Assembly: GCA_028023455.1 (NCBI GenBank)
Contig: JAQFVV010000508.1
Coordinates: 386,678 to 450,677, forward strand
Direction: 5' to 3'
Origin: Epiperipatus broadwayi
Taxonomy: Eukaryota; Onychophora; Udeonychophora; Euonychophora; Peripatidae
Length of the DNA: 64,000 bases
Shown: positions 51,362-64,000 of the stretch, piece by piece
Numbering within the stretch: position 1 is the stretch's first letter
Layout: the number at the start of each line of letters is the position of its first letter
Notes under the pieces: generated by a model
Seen by the model: only the letters and a program-made list of their open reading frames with translations
Database searches by the model: none
Told to the model about the DNA's origin: nothing
Program-made: the position numbers and the translations under genes

Positions 51362-53049
51362 AATTAATTAATTGTAACTTTTATTTCAAAAAACTCTTTG
51401 ACTTTTAATTTTACGTTTTCGAAAACAAACTGCAATAAAAAACTCTTAAACTTTTACATACTATTCTCTTTTAATGAACTGTATTTTCTTTTAATAATTT
51501 TTAGACAAAATTATTATATGTACCAACACAATATTGGTACATTACATCACCCTCTGTTTGAGAGTAAAATGTGTCATTTTGACCATTTTATCTCTAAGAA
51601 CTTTAATTCTTTATTAAATCTTAACTTATTTATTATTTTTCTAAGTTTACTTTCTAATGTCTGACACTTTGCATACTAAGGGCAATCTGTTTTGACTATG
51701 CTTTTCTTCTTTCTATGCTGACTATATTGCTTACAATGATCTTAGTACTGAATAGTGACCATGAAGACAACACTATTTTTGGTGATGCAAGGATATTTTG
51801 GCAATGAGGTGGATGCAGATTTGCTGGCTTATACCAACTTACACATATGAAAAATGAAACTTTGTGTGCCAGTTCTCTTGACTGGACTTTTACAAAGAAA
51901 AGGTCACTGTGAATGGCAGGATTCATCTACTGCTCCATTCATCTTATGCTTTGAAAGCAAGATATGAGGTAAGGGGATTCTCCCCTGAAAAAGTGATTTG
52001 TGGCTTACACTGGTTGTATCCAATGCACATTTTAAAAGAGGAAAGATCCCTGACAGTCCATTACAGGTGCTAAATTTTATCCAGCTGACAGTTTTAACTT
52101 TTCCTAATCTAAAACTTATTTCAATACTACCCTTATTCCCTTTAATTTCAAACATTTATACACTCCTAATATAACTTAGATTGACTTTCTATTTTATTTA
52201 TTAACCTTATAATATTATTTTTAAATTCCCCTGAACCTTATCTTAAATCATTTATTTATATTAATCTTGCAATATTATTTTTAAACCATTACGAACATTA
52301 TCTTACATATTTATTTATATTACAATGTTATTTTTATACCATTTATTTAACTTCTTTATTAATGTGCATGTACTCAGAAAAACTATTTTATTTTATTATG
52401 ATCCTTTATTATACAGATATTTTATTTATTTTATTTGACTTGATTACTTTAAACCATTTATTTACTTCCTTTTATTAACTTGTGTATATTCAAAAAAACA
52501 TTTTATTTTATTACAATTCATTTTTTATTATTTTACTACAGATATATTATACTTATTTGCTTAACTTGATTTTATTCTATGTATTTCATTATTTTATTCA
52601 TTTGTTTAATTCTACCAACATTACTTTTGAATGATTAAATTGACTTATTTATTTACAAACAGTTTTTTTAATTACTATGTGTGTGTCAAAAAAATCTTTT
52701 TTTTTTTTACAAAGCTTCCATTATTATTATTACTTCCAAACATTTAATTTATTATTATTCATTTATTTTTAAATTTATTATTTTAGTTTTAAATAGAAAA
52801 TTCTCTGATTTAGGTTTATCACCGACATCAACAAGTTTTCTTTTTAAATTCATTATGCATTTCTGGTCTTTTATTTCTTTCCTTTACTATTCTGCCCGAT
52901 TACTAACTTCGAAACTATGTCAGGTGGTTTCTTTTTTCTTTCTACTAATTCACTAGCATAAATTATTCTCCATATCCTCAAATGTATCCCTCGATTAAAA
53001 TTTGTTGCTTTATCTCTTTCACGTTCTGTTCTATTTTCTGCTCTATAGA
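51362..53049. other. Interior of the LTR element, largely unrecognised
   Basis: No reverse transcriptase, integrase or RNase H motif was seen on either strand, so the element looks non-autonomous or internally deleted. The interior is T-rich on the plus strand. The segment 51690-52095 is a paralogue of the repeat at 13180-13740. Confidence 0.45.
51690..52095 (+). repeat. Second copy of the unknown ORF-bearing repeat
   Basis: Aligns with the minus strand of 13740-13180, starting at ATGCTTTTCTTCTTTCT. It keeps YNDL and DHEDNT in translated form, then shifts frame and gains stops. Downstream, CATTCTCCCC-like, GTGATTTGTGG, GTGCACATTTTAAAAG-like and CCCTGACAGTCCATTACAG blocks also match. It runs opposite to the gag-like frame of the surrounding LTR element, so it may be an independent insertion. 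Confidence 0.5.
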
Positions 53050-53640
53050 TAAAAACCCTTTAAGCTTTGCAGAACTCCATATTTTTCCTCACCATGGATA
53101 TTTTTTTTCTATTCTTTCTCTTTGTTTTAACTCTACACTTAAGACAAGCCTTTAACTTAACCTCTTTAAATTTTTCTGAAAACTTTTTTACACCATCTTC
53201 TACCTTGAACTTGTGTCTCTCTTCTATATTTTGATCTATATTTCCCTCCACAGTTTCTGTCTCTGCACTATCCTGTTATGCTTTAATTTCTATCTCTTCC
53301 ATAACCTCACCTTCCTTACTTGCTTTGACAAAATGTGTTTCTATGATCTCTTGATTTTTCTCTACCTTTCCTGTAATTTCATATCTTATTTCTTTTATTT
53401 CCACAATGAGTTCTTTAATTTGTCACTTCATTTCTGATTTAAATTCTAGCTGACATTGCTTGATTTATTGCATTCCTTCTGTCAATTCTGCTTGAAACTC
53501 TTGCATTTTTTCTTCATATTCATCATCATTTTCATCAAAATCTGCATCTCAGATATTTCTTTCTCTCTTTCCATTTTTAAAACAATATGTAAATAGGAGC
53601 TGTTTATTATTTTCTTACATGGAATATAAGACTGACTCCA
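53050..53640 (-). pseudogene. Gag-like coiled-coil protein remnant
   Basis: On the minus strand, close to the 5' LTR, one frame gives DADFDENDDEYEEKMQEFQA, LEFKSEMK, IKELIVEIKEIRYEITGK, THFVKASKEGEVMEEIEIKA, QDSAETETVEGNIDQNIEER, HKFKVEDGVKKFSEKFKE and LKACLKCRVKTKRKNRKK, with three in-frame stops. An acidic, coiled-coil N-terminal part followed by a basic tail with a CLKC pair suits a gag polyprotein. The purine-rich strand bias warns that composition alone can mimic coiled coils, but the connected phrases argue for real coding ancestry. No zinc knuckle found. Confidence 0.45.
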
Positions 53641-53902
53641 CCATCTTGTCTTTTTCTCTACCCATTCTTAATGTCTTAACTCCACCCAAAAATATCCAAC
53701 TGTCTCTGATTTAACAGAATGCTTTATTTTAACTAATGTAAATGTCAAACTTTTTTTTCATTTAAAGAAAAAAAAGTTTTGTTCAATTATTTTCTTTTAA
53801 ATTAAACCACTTTAAAATATATAATATAGCGTTTCTTTAAATTTTTATTTCCAATAATAACAAAACACTTAGTTACAGCCATTTATGAGAAGTTTGGCTG
53901 AT

Positions 53903-53917
53903 GTTGAGAGAGCCAAT
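53903..53917 (-). other. Possible primer binding site of the LTR element
   Basis: On the minus strand, two bases after the LTR end GGCACA, the sequence TGGCTCTCTC begins. The TGG start is what a tRNA CCA end would pair with. The tRNA partner was not identified. Confidence 0.35.
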
Positions 53918-55965
<2,048 letters not shown>

Positions 55966-58631
55966 AGAGATGTAAATAGCTAGAGTATAAGTATATTTTT
56001 CAAACTAATTTATTTATCCAGACTGCCAAATATGTCCTATTATTGAGCACCGTGTAAAACAGGATATCTACCTAATGTGTGTTATGATACCCCCCCCCCA
56101 ACAATAACATTTAATCCATGATTGGAAACACATTGAAAATAAGGATCTTAAGAATGGATTTTGATTTTTAATAATATTAATAAAACCGTGATGTAATGTG
56201 AATAAACCCATTGTAATAACTGTTGTTTATAAGCTTTTCTCACTTGTCAACCAAGGTATATAAATGAATAAATAAGTGATTGAATTGAATTAAAAATTAA
56301 CAAGTATATAATACAATGAATTTGTTCACATAAATGTAGATAATATAGCACAAGAAATTTGAAAAACAACAATAAATAAATAAATGATTAAATAACTGAA
56401 ACAGTTTTAAACTCTGCCTACTACAGCGTTCCATAGGAAATTTTCTTTAGAATATTCTTATAATGTTTCCTATTATTTTCAATATTTCAACTAATATTGT
56501 GCATATCAGAAAAATCATGTGATACTGCTCCAGGTTCACACATGCAAGTTTAATTAATATAAGATGATAAAACATCCACTAAATTGTACTCTCAAATCAT
56601 TCCAGATTCAAATTATTTTGTGAATAATATATTGTTTGCAATCATTTTTATTTATGATCATGGACAGAGTATTGAATGAATATTTTTAAACTACTTATTT
56701 ATCAAATATTCCTTTTTTTTTAAACATTATCATAGAAAAAACAAATATTCTGATTAATATGTAAACACTTTATGTGGTAAACATGGCAAGAGCCTTTTAA
56801 GTATTATATGCATAAATATTTTACTGTACTTGCTAAGATTATCAATGAAATTTATTTAATTATTAATATAATGTCATTTATATTTTATAGCATCATCTTT
56901 AGTATAAGGCTAATATATATATATTAATAAAACCAGAAGCTTTTAATAAAAAAATATCATTTGCCAGATTTCAACAAAATGTAAATTTAATTTAATATAG
57001 AGATAATGTCACTAGTTCACTGATTTTTTTAATAAATGCGTGCTCATAAATGAAAATTAAAATATGGGTTAAAAACGGACTGTTTATTATTGTTTTTTTG
57101 TTTTTTTTTTTCAATATAACTTCACAATGTAATCTTTAGAATTATTTACCTTTTTCGTTAGTTTTTATAAATTATTCCAGAATATTTAACTAAATTGATA
57201 TTTTTATGGGACTATTTTGCACTGTGTCGTTTATTGTATATGTTTTTTTTTCTTTTGACCCACATTGTCCTTCATTCTTCAGGGTCATCACTATCGATAG
57301 ATGATGTATCCATGCCACCATTTTGATAAGTTGAATTGTAATGTTTTAGATAATGTTTCTAACTGTTTTGAGTTTTATTGATGACAGCAGATTCAAACTG
57401 TCACCGCCCCCCCCAGTTTGTTAGAAGTATAGTTAATGAATAAAAAAAAAGAAATTTCCTCAATTTTATATTGCTATTTCTAGCCTGTTATGATTTTTAT
57501 AAGCAATCCACAGATATAAAATGTTTACCCCCCCCCCCAATAAAAAAAACAACTTTTAAAGACTTTATCACATTTTGTTTTCTGTTTATTTTATTTATTT
57601 ATTTTTATATTCGAACAAGTACCACGTTCACATACTTATTGTTCTAAACTTGATTATTGTAAATGACGGTAAGTACATTTTTATAGCTCAATATTTCATT
57701 TTCACATTATTTATTTTAAAATAAAAAACAATAGATTGAAATGATTTATTTACTGTTATTGTTATTTTTCTTTTTAAATAATAAATTATATATTTATAGT
57801 AGCATTTTGTTGTTTGTTTGTTTTTTTAAATATATATATATATATGAAATTTCGCAACCTGTTTTATGCATTCCACAATCATTTTGGATATATACAATAG
57901 AGGTTACACTTGTGCTGTAATATTTTTAGAATTTAACTGTTATGTTGCAATAAGTTATAATGAATTGATACCATAAAAGAAATTATTGGAATAATATTGC
58001 TAGTATTTTTTCTATTACTTTTTTAATAATTATCTCCTTTAATTTGATAGATTGAGATAATATATCTTAATTTTTATTTTTTTTTAGAAAAATAAATAAA
58101 AAACTAACTTTTATTTAGAATTATTACTCAGCATTAATATTTTACAATATGTTCTATTCTTGTTTATCTCCCTCATAATTTTCTCATTCAATTAAATCTA
58201 AGTATTTTATAACACTACTGATATTATCCTATAAACATGAAATAAGCATCATTATCAACAAAAATTATAACAATCAACAAAACAAAATTTTACTAAATGA
58301 TAATCATAATAATATAGCAATAAAGTTCTGTACAAAATTTTTCACCAATTTTCTTCTCACATACCTTTTAATATTTACTGTATTGTTTCTATAGAATATG
58401 CTGAAAAAATTTGCCAACATCAAAATTTTCTTTCAAAAGACCAATGTTATCTTTAAAATTTTAAGGCTAGCATTACATATCATGTTGTAGCATAAGATAT
58501 TTTTTCTTAAACCAAATATTTTTTATCTGTGGACAGAGTACAAATATGTCAGTACATGAATACAATTTTGCCTTCTTGACAAATCTACCTATAGTTTTCC
58601 AGTCTCCAAATACAAGTCTATAATTGTTTTC
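55966..58631. other. AT-rich region, no gene recognised
   Basis: Contains C-runs at about 56091, 57406 and 57530 and (TA)n runs near 56917 and 57833. No ORF or repeat family recognised. Confidence 0.4.
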
Positions 58632-58850
<219 letters not shown>

Positions 58851-59370
58851 TGTATTTAAATTTCTCATTTAATTTATTTATATCAACTTATTAAACAGTC
58901 TGTATGTCTAATTACCAATCTGCTAATCTTTCACTCTATTATATTGTTTATTTGCCAGCCTATTTATATGATTTTCTGATTATTTGTATGCTTGACTAAC
59001 ATGTATTTATCTGTATTTATTTATCTATTTATTTTTCCATCTATCTAGCTATCTATTTTTCTATCTATGTATACATCTATCTACATATCAATGTATCTAT
59101 TTATTTATCAATCTATCTATATACTATCTATTTTTCAAGTTGTATTATATTTATGTATCTATTTATATATCTATACTTTAATTTAACTATCTATCTTTCC
59201 ATCAATTTATCTATCTGTCAAAATGTCTATATTCTATTGAATTATCAACCAAAAAATGAAAAGTGAATGAGAGATAAATAAATGTAGCAATAAATAGATA
59301 GTGTGATAGATGAATAAATAGATACATAAATATATAATTAGATACATAGATGTATAATTAGATAAATATT
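58851..59370. repeat. Degenerate TCTA- then TAGA-like sequence
   Basis: From 58980 to about 59225 the plus strand is enriched in CTAT/TCTA fragments. From about 59270 it switches to GATA/TAGA fragments leading into the next array. The switch point lies near 59240. Confidence 0.7.
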
Positions 59371-59844
<474 letters not shown>

Positions 59845-60489
59845 TAATTCATATAGAAGTGTGTCAATTAGAGTATAGAATATATGATTGAATAGATGGA
59901 CATATGAATAAAGCTGATAACTCTAAATACAGATAAATATATAAATCCATGTGTGATAGTTATAAATTTTTAATATTCGTCAAATATCAGTCAGCAAATG
60001 TAAGTCTAAAAAATATATACCTATTGTTGCTATTTTTGTGTAGCTAGGAGATCTACTTACTTAATCTACTTAATTAATTTTTAAATTTCCCACCAGGAAT
60101 GCTATTAGTTGTGCATTATTGATATTTAAATTTTTATTTTTTTAAAAAGAAAAAAAAAAAAAACTACTTTTTTCTTTGTTTAAAATGTGAATTATCGTTT
60201 GATGTTAAGTTAAAAAATTCATAGAAAAAAAATACATCAAATTAAGTGTTTTTCTCTCATTCTCTACTAAATCCTACAAGTATTTAATTAAACTTTCACT
60301 TTACTATAAAACTGAAAGAGAATAGTAATAAAGTTACTATAATGATGATAAAAAAAGTAATTAATTAAGCAAATACAACAAGTTCCCTTTTTTCGAAACA
60401 TTTTTTAATCAGAAAGATTAATTAATTTTAATGACTTAATTAATTTTTAAATTTTTCAATAGAGATGAGGAAATAGGATTATTATTTTT
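59845..60489. other. AT-rich spacer, no gene recognised
   Basis: It would be the 3' flank of the Penelope-type remnant on the minus strand. No hammerhead core was found in it. Confidence 0.4.
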
Positions 60490-60700
60490 ATTTATCAAGT
60501 TAACATTGTTGGCAATATGCCAAGCTTCCTTGACCTTGTGTTTGGAATCTCTCCTTTCTATACATACATTGCTAATTGATGTAGGCTCAAATGTGTGGTT
60601 AAGTTTGTTTTTATGATTTACAAATATGTATTTGTGGTCTGCATTGTTTTTAGCTTTCCCATAGAGGTATTGGTGCTAAGACTATTGCGAGAATGTCACA
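60490..60700 (-). pseudogene. Penelope-like element GIY-YIG endonuclease remnant
   Basis: On the minus strand the frame reads HQYLYGKAKNNADHKYIFVN, HKNKLNHTFEPTSI and then NVCIERRDSKHKVKEAWHIA. It aligns with the remnant at 11857-12141 (HRYSYRKA, IFAMHQKLTGHSCEPENPRI, RERNDVKRKVKEA), keeping the Glu of ER/RE and the VKEA helix. Upstream the frame has stops and the YIG part is only partly recognisable. The two remnants differ enough to be separate subfamilies or old copies. Confidence 0.65.
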
Positions 60701-61079
60701 CCATTCTTCAAAATAAACCAGCACTGTGGTTGGTTTGTCTGTTAGAAACTTTGTAAGTAATATGGGGGAGGGTTAGTCAGTAGAAAATATATCTTTAGAA
60801 TTATTAATCAATCAGTTTACAGTAAATTGCATTCAAGGATTAAACCTTATGTGATTTAGAGCAAATTTTACTCATACCTCCATAGGAATTTCAGGATATG
60901 GGGAAGAAATATCCAGAACTTGAATGGCAGATGGATCTAACTCTGATCTTCTGGTAGAATATATTAAAAATACTGATGGATACTATATTTGTACCTAGCT
61001 AGACATCTTATTAATACATTTTTCAATGTTAGACTTATGATCTGATTCCAGTTTACATAAATTTAAGACTTATGATCTG

Positions 61080-61420
61080 ATTTCAGCTTGCTTAAACTTA
61101 TGTTTCTATGTAAAAATGTTTTTAGACAAATATATTTGTGTTCTTTGGGAGGTACTGATTCAGGGTATTTAATACCTGTAGTTTCAATAGGTTTCATTAA
61201 CATTTTATAATTTATGAACATTGTCTCTTTGTATATATAGGTTGTGAAATTTTATTTTTTTGAAAAAGTCTTCATGTTCTATCATCAGGTTAATGCATAT
61301 TTCTCTATGAGATCATATTTTATATTGTTAATTTGGAGATCTGAAATGCAGATGAAGACATCATTCACACATTACATATAAATTACCACAGTGTATGATT
61401 CAAATATTTGGAGAAAACAT
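61080..61420 (-). pseudogene. Possible Penelope reverse transcriptase and linker fragments
   Basis: Just upstream of the GIY-YIG remnant on the minus strand, near 61375-61340, the bases read CVNDVFICISDL, resembling the YVDDxFI catalytic box with one Asp replaced. Near 61165-61080, YPESVPPKEHKYICLKTFLH resembles the conserved PxxHK...LxHR linker. Stops and shifts are frequent. The location between an upstream RT position and the downstream nuclease fits Penelope order. Confidence 0.4.
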
Positions 61421-61889
61421 TGATTTTATTACTGTTTAGAACAATGATGGATATAATTCTGCTTGTTCTTTGTCATGTTGGTTAGCCATTTCCTATAATG
61501 TAGTGTTGTTCATTGAAAATAGTTATTATCCTTAATCAATCCAATTTAGACCATCAATAATAAAGATATTTTTTTTCAGTGGATAATTAGATATTATTAG
61601 TGCATGTATCAATTACAATTGTATAGGAAAGGTTAATTAACGCATATAAAATTTTATTATTATTATTATATTTTCAAGAAATTCAAAGAATAGTATTTAA
61701 CAAAACAAAAAGATTTCATTGGGTTTTATATCACTACATATTATAATCAAAATTAAATAGAAACTTTAATAGATTATTGACACAATATATAAATAATTTT
61801 GATATATATATAATAGATTATAGTTTACATGTGCGTGATAGTTATTCTTTGTATTGTCTTATCTCCATTTAATGTTTTTATTTATTTTT

Positions 61890-63211
61890 AATGCTAAATT
61901 ATATATTGGTACCCCTTTCTTCTTCCATAGACTATTTTATTCATCTGATGATAATAATGAGTGTCAGAGTTTTAAAATTGTTCACAATTTGTACATTTTT
62001 AAGTAATTCAAGTGATGTAGGGTGGATTTCTTTGTATTGGATCCTTCATTTGTTTACAGTTAAATTTCCCCTGGATGGTGACCTGGTTTTCTTTTTAATT
62101 CAGGCTTGTTTATAATTATGTCTGCTGGATAGATAGTGAGAGTATCCATTAGGTCTAGCAATGTTTTATTTAGGAGGTCTATTGTAGATGCATCATAAGA
62201 AAGAGACTTTTGTTTTAAATTTTCATTAGACTGCTGTTTGTTTTTATTGGTATTAGGCTTGACTTATTATTGAACTATTTTTTTGCTGATTTTTAATTTT
62301 TTTCTGATTTTGTGACCTGTTCTATGTATTATTTAATTTCCAGTTGTACTTGTTGACTAACTTATGTCCTTTGAATATTGATAAAAGGAGGTTGCTTTTA
62401 TGCTGCATTGAGAGCAATATAGTTTAGAGTTTTTGATAATAAGGTGACCATAATCATGCAGTGAAAGATCTGGGCTTTTAATCATTTTTGCTTCTTGATC
62501 TGTTATTTGTGTGGGGATATTCTCAGAATCAATACTTTCTTATAATTTTACTTTATATAAATAATGTTTTTATAGTATTGGAAAGTATGTATTTTTAATA
62601 TATGTAGGTGGAAACTTTATAACCTCTCTAAATAGTTCCATTAGCTTGACAAAATATTCCAAGGAACAATCAATGTAAGTATTTTTAAGTAGATCTATGA
62701 TATGATGTTATTTATTTGGGTTAACTAAAATTAGCTTAGTTTGTTCCAAAGTTATATTTTTTTTCTTTATTTTAAAATTCTTATTACTAAATATTTTGGA
62801 GTTAGGTGTTCTGGAATGTATATGGTCATGTCCTATATGTTTTTTTCTTTCTTTTAAGCTTCTTGAATAAAAGTAATTTAGAGAATGTCTAGAGAGAACA
62901 ATGTTTAACTGTGATTGCCATTATTAATAAGTGAACAGTAAAAAATTCCTTGCAAATTTAAAGAGATCCTTTGGCATACGAGGATTAAAACTATAGGTTT
63001 GGCTGTCATTGGTCCATGATTTTTGTGATTCCATAGTATTTAAATCTCCGATCTTTAATAGAACTTCTAGGTTTATAATATGTCCAATGTCTGAACAATG
63101 AAATCTACAAAATAATTTTACTTTCAGTATATTAACAGTTTGCAATTCATTTTTATTTTTCCAACCTGTTGAAGAGATAAGATTTAACTTATCCATAGAA
63201 GTTCTTAGCAA
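61890..63211 (-). pseudogene. Unidentified decayed coding region upstream of the Penelope remnant
   Basis: Minus-strand fragments follow one another in order: 63211-62924 is an open frame of 95 codons with MDKLNLISSTGWKNKNEL and FCRFHCSDIGHIINLEVLL. About 62800-62400 gives IDCSLEYFVKLMELFREVIK, then ITDQEAKMIKSPDLSLHDYG and KLYCSQCSIKATSFYQYSKD (a CxxC pair). About 62170-62040 gives LLDLMDTLTIYPADIIINKP. They look like one protein broken by shifts. I cannot assign it; it may be the N-terminal part of the same Penelope-like element or a different element. Confidence 0.35.
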
Positions 63212-63417
63212 TGTTCTACATATGATCTGTGACAGCAGATATTTTGACTAAACATGCAAATGTATGGGCTTATTACAAATTTTTGAAATCAAATTAAATG
63301 ATAGTTTTTATATAAGATTGGGGGGGAGGGGTGTAAAAAATTTACTATTATCAGTGTGACAGTAGATTTCTAGCATAATTTAAAGCTTGTCCAAACATTA
63401 AATGCCTTTATTGAGTC

Positions 63418-63716
<299 letters not shown>

Positions 63717-64000
63717 CTGTTATTATTATAGGTTTCTCTTGTCAGTTTTTCTGTTAAAATGAAGTTAAGCTATAGTATGATTTTGGTAAAAAAACAAACA
63801 CACAACTAAATGTCATTTAATTAAGATTTCAAAATTTGCTAATCTCAGTGTCACTATGTATAAATACATATTTTCAGTTTAACTATGGATTTCATTATCA
63901 ATTATAATTTTGAAAACATTCATAATGCTTTCATTGATTATTGGGAATCTATAATAATGAGTTATTAGATCATATATATATATAAATTCTGCAATAATAT
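63717..64000. other. AT-rich end of the window, no gene recognised
   Basis: No supportable feature. Confidence 0.4.

Noticed and set aside
52079-52093. NCQLD on the minus strand, resembling a retroelement aspartic protease active site
   Set aside because: The frame breaks at once (DKI-stop rather than DTG), and the same bases align with the repeat near 13200, where the motif is not conserved. Coincidence is more likely.
57275-57300. CTGAAGA core word on the minus strand
   Set aside because: No stem II or GAAA follows at the right spacing, so it is not a hammerhead.
61270-61290. CTGATGA word on the minus strand
   Set aside because: No closing GAAA or pairing stems; chance match within the Penelope-type remnant.

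Overview
The window is AT-rich, gene-poor metazoan DNA, roughly three quarters A+T by eye. It is dense in (TA)n, (ATT)n and (GATA)n microsatellites and in decayed transposable elements of kinds found in invertebrates: an RTE-type LINE, Penelope-like GIY-YIG remnants, LTR-type direct repeats, and hammerhead-ribozyme retroelements. The lineage cannot be fixed from the sequence; molluscs, arthropods, flatworms and cnidarians all remain possible. No complete host gene is visible. Two short stretches (about 28.3-28.8 kb on +, and 45.9-45.5 kb on -) look like promoters followed by possible first exons, with low confidence.

Layout. 0-10 kb: a foldback at 1.0-1.2 kb, then two diverged direct repeats of about 2.2 kb (1.5-4.1 and 7.7-10.0 kb) around a broken coiled-coil, gag-like frame (4.39-5.3 kb); I read this as an old LTR retroelement. 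The left repeat carries a hammerhead foldback at 2.02-2.33 kb that the right repeat lacks. 10.09-11.35 kb: the most striking structure, a tandem and inverted array of a 424-nt unit with three complete hammerhead ribozymes, bounded by (TA)n. 11.86-12.14 kb: a Penelope-type GIY-YIG endonuclease remnant. 13.2-13.7 kb: an unknown ORF-bearing repeat with a second copy at 51.7 kb. 14-36 kb: mostly unassignable AT-rich DNA with palindromes and small tandem duplications. 37.1-37.55 kb: a third, decayed hammerhead foldback. 37.9-41.25 kb: a dead RTE-like LINE split by a SINE-like insertion with target-site duplication. 47.1-49.0 kb: a terminal-inverted-repeat element. 49.07-49.25 kb: another decayed hammerhead unit. 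49.7-56.0 kb: an LTR pair around a gag-like remnant, with a (GATA)n array inside one LTR. 58.6-59.8 kb: a mirror pair of (TCTA)n and (TAGA)n arrays. 60.5-63.2 kb: a second Penelope-type remnant with further unidentified coding DNA upstream. 63.4-63.7 kb: compound trinucleotide repeats.

The central theme is a family of small hammerhead-bearing retroelements in at least five loci and two sequence families. They lie in the same window as two Penelope-type endonuclease remnants, whose machinery could plausibly have mobilised them. Two adjacent ribozymes in one orientation would cut out a 424-nt RNA, the design of metazoan 'retrozymes'. In the two best-preserved foldbacks the second, inverted copy begins at or within a few bases of the predicted self-cleavage site.
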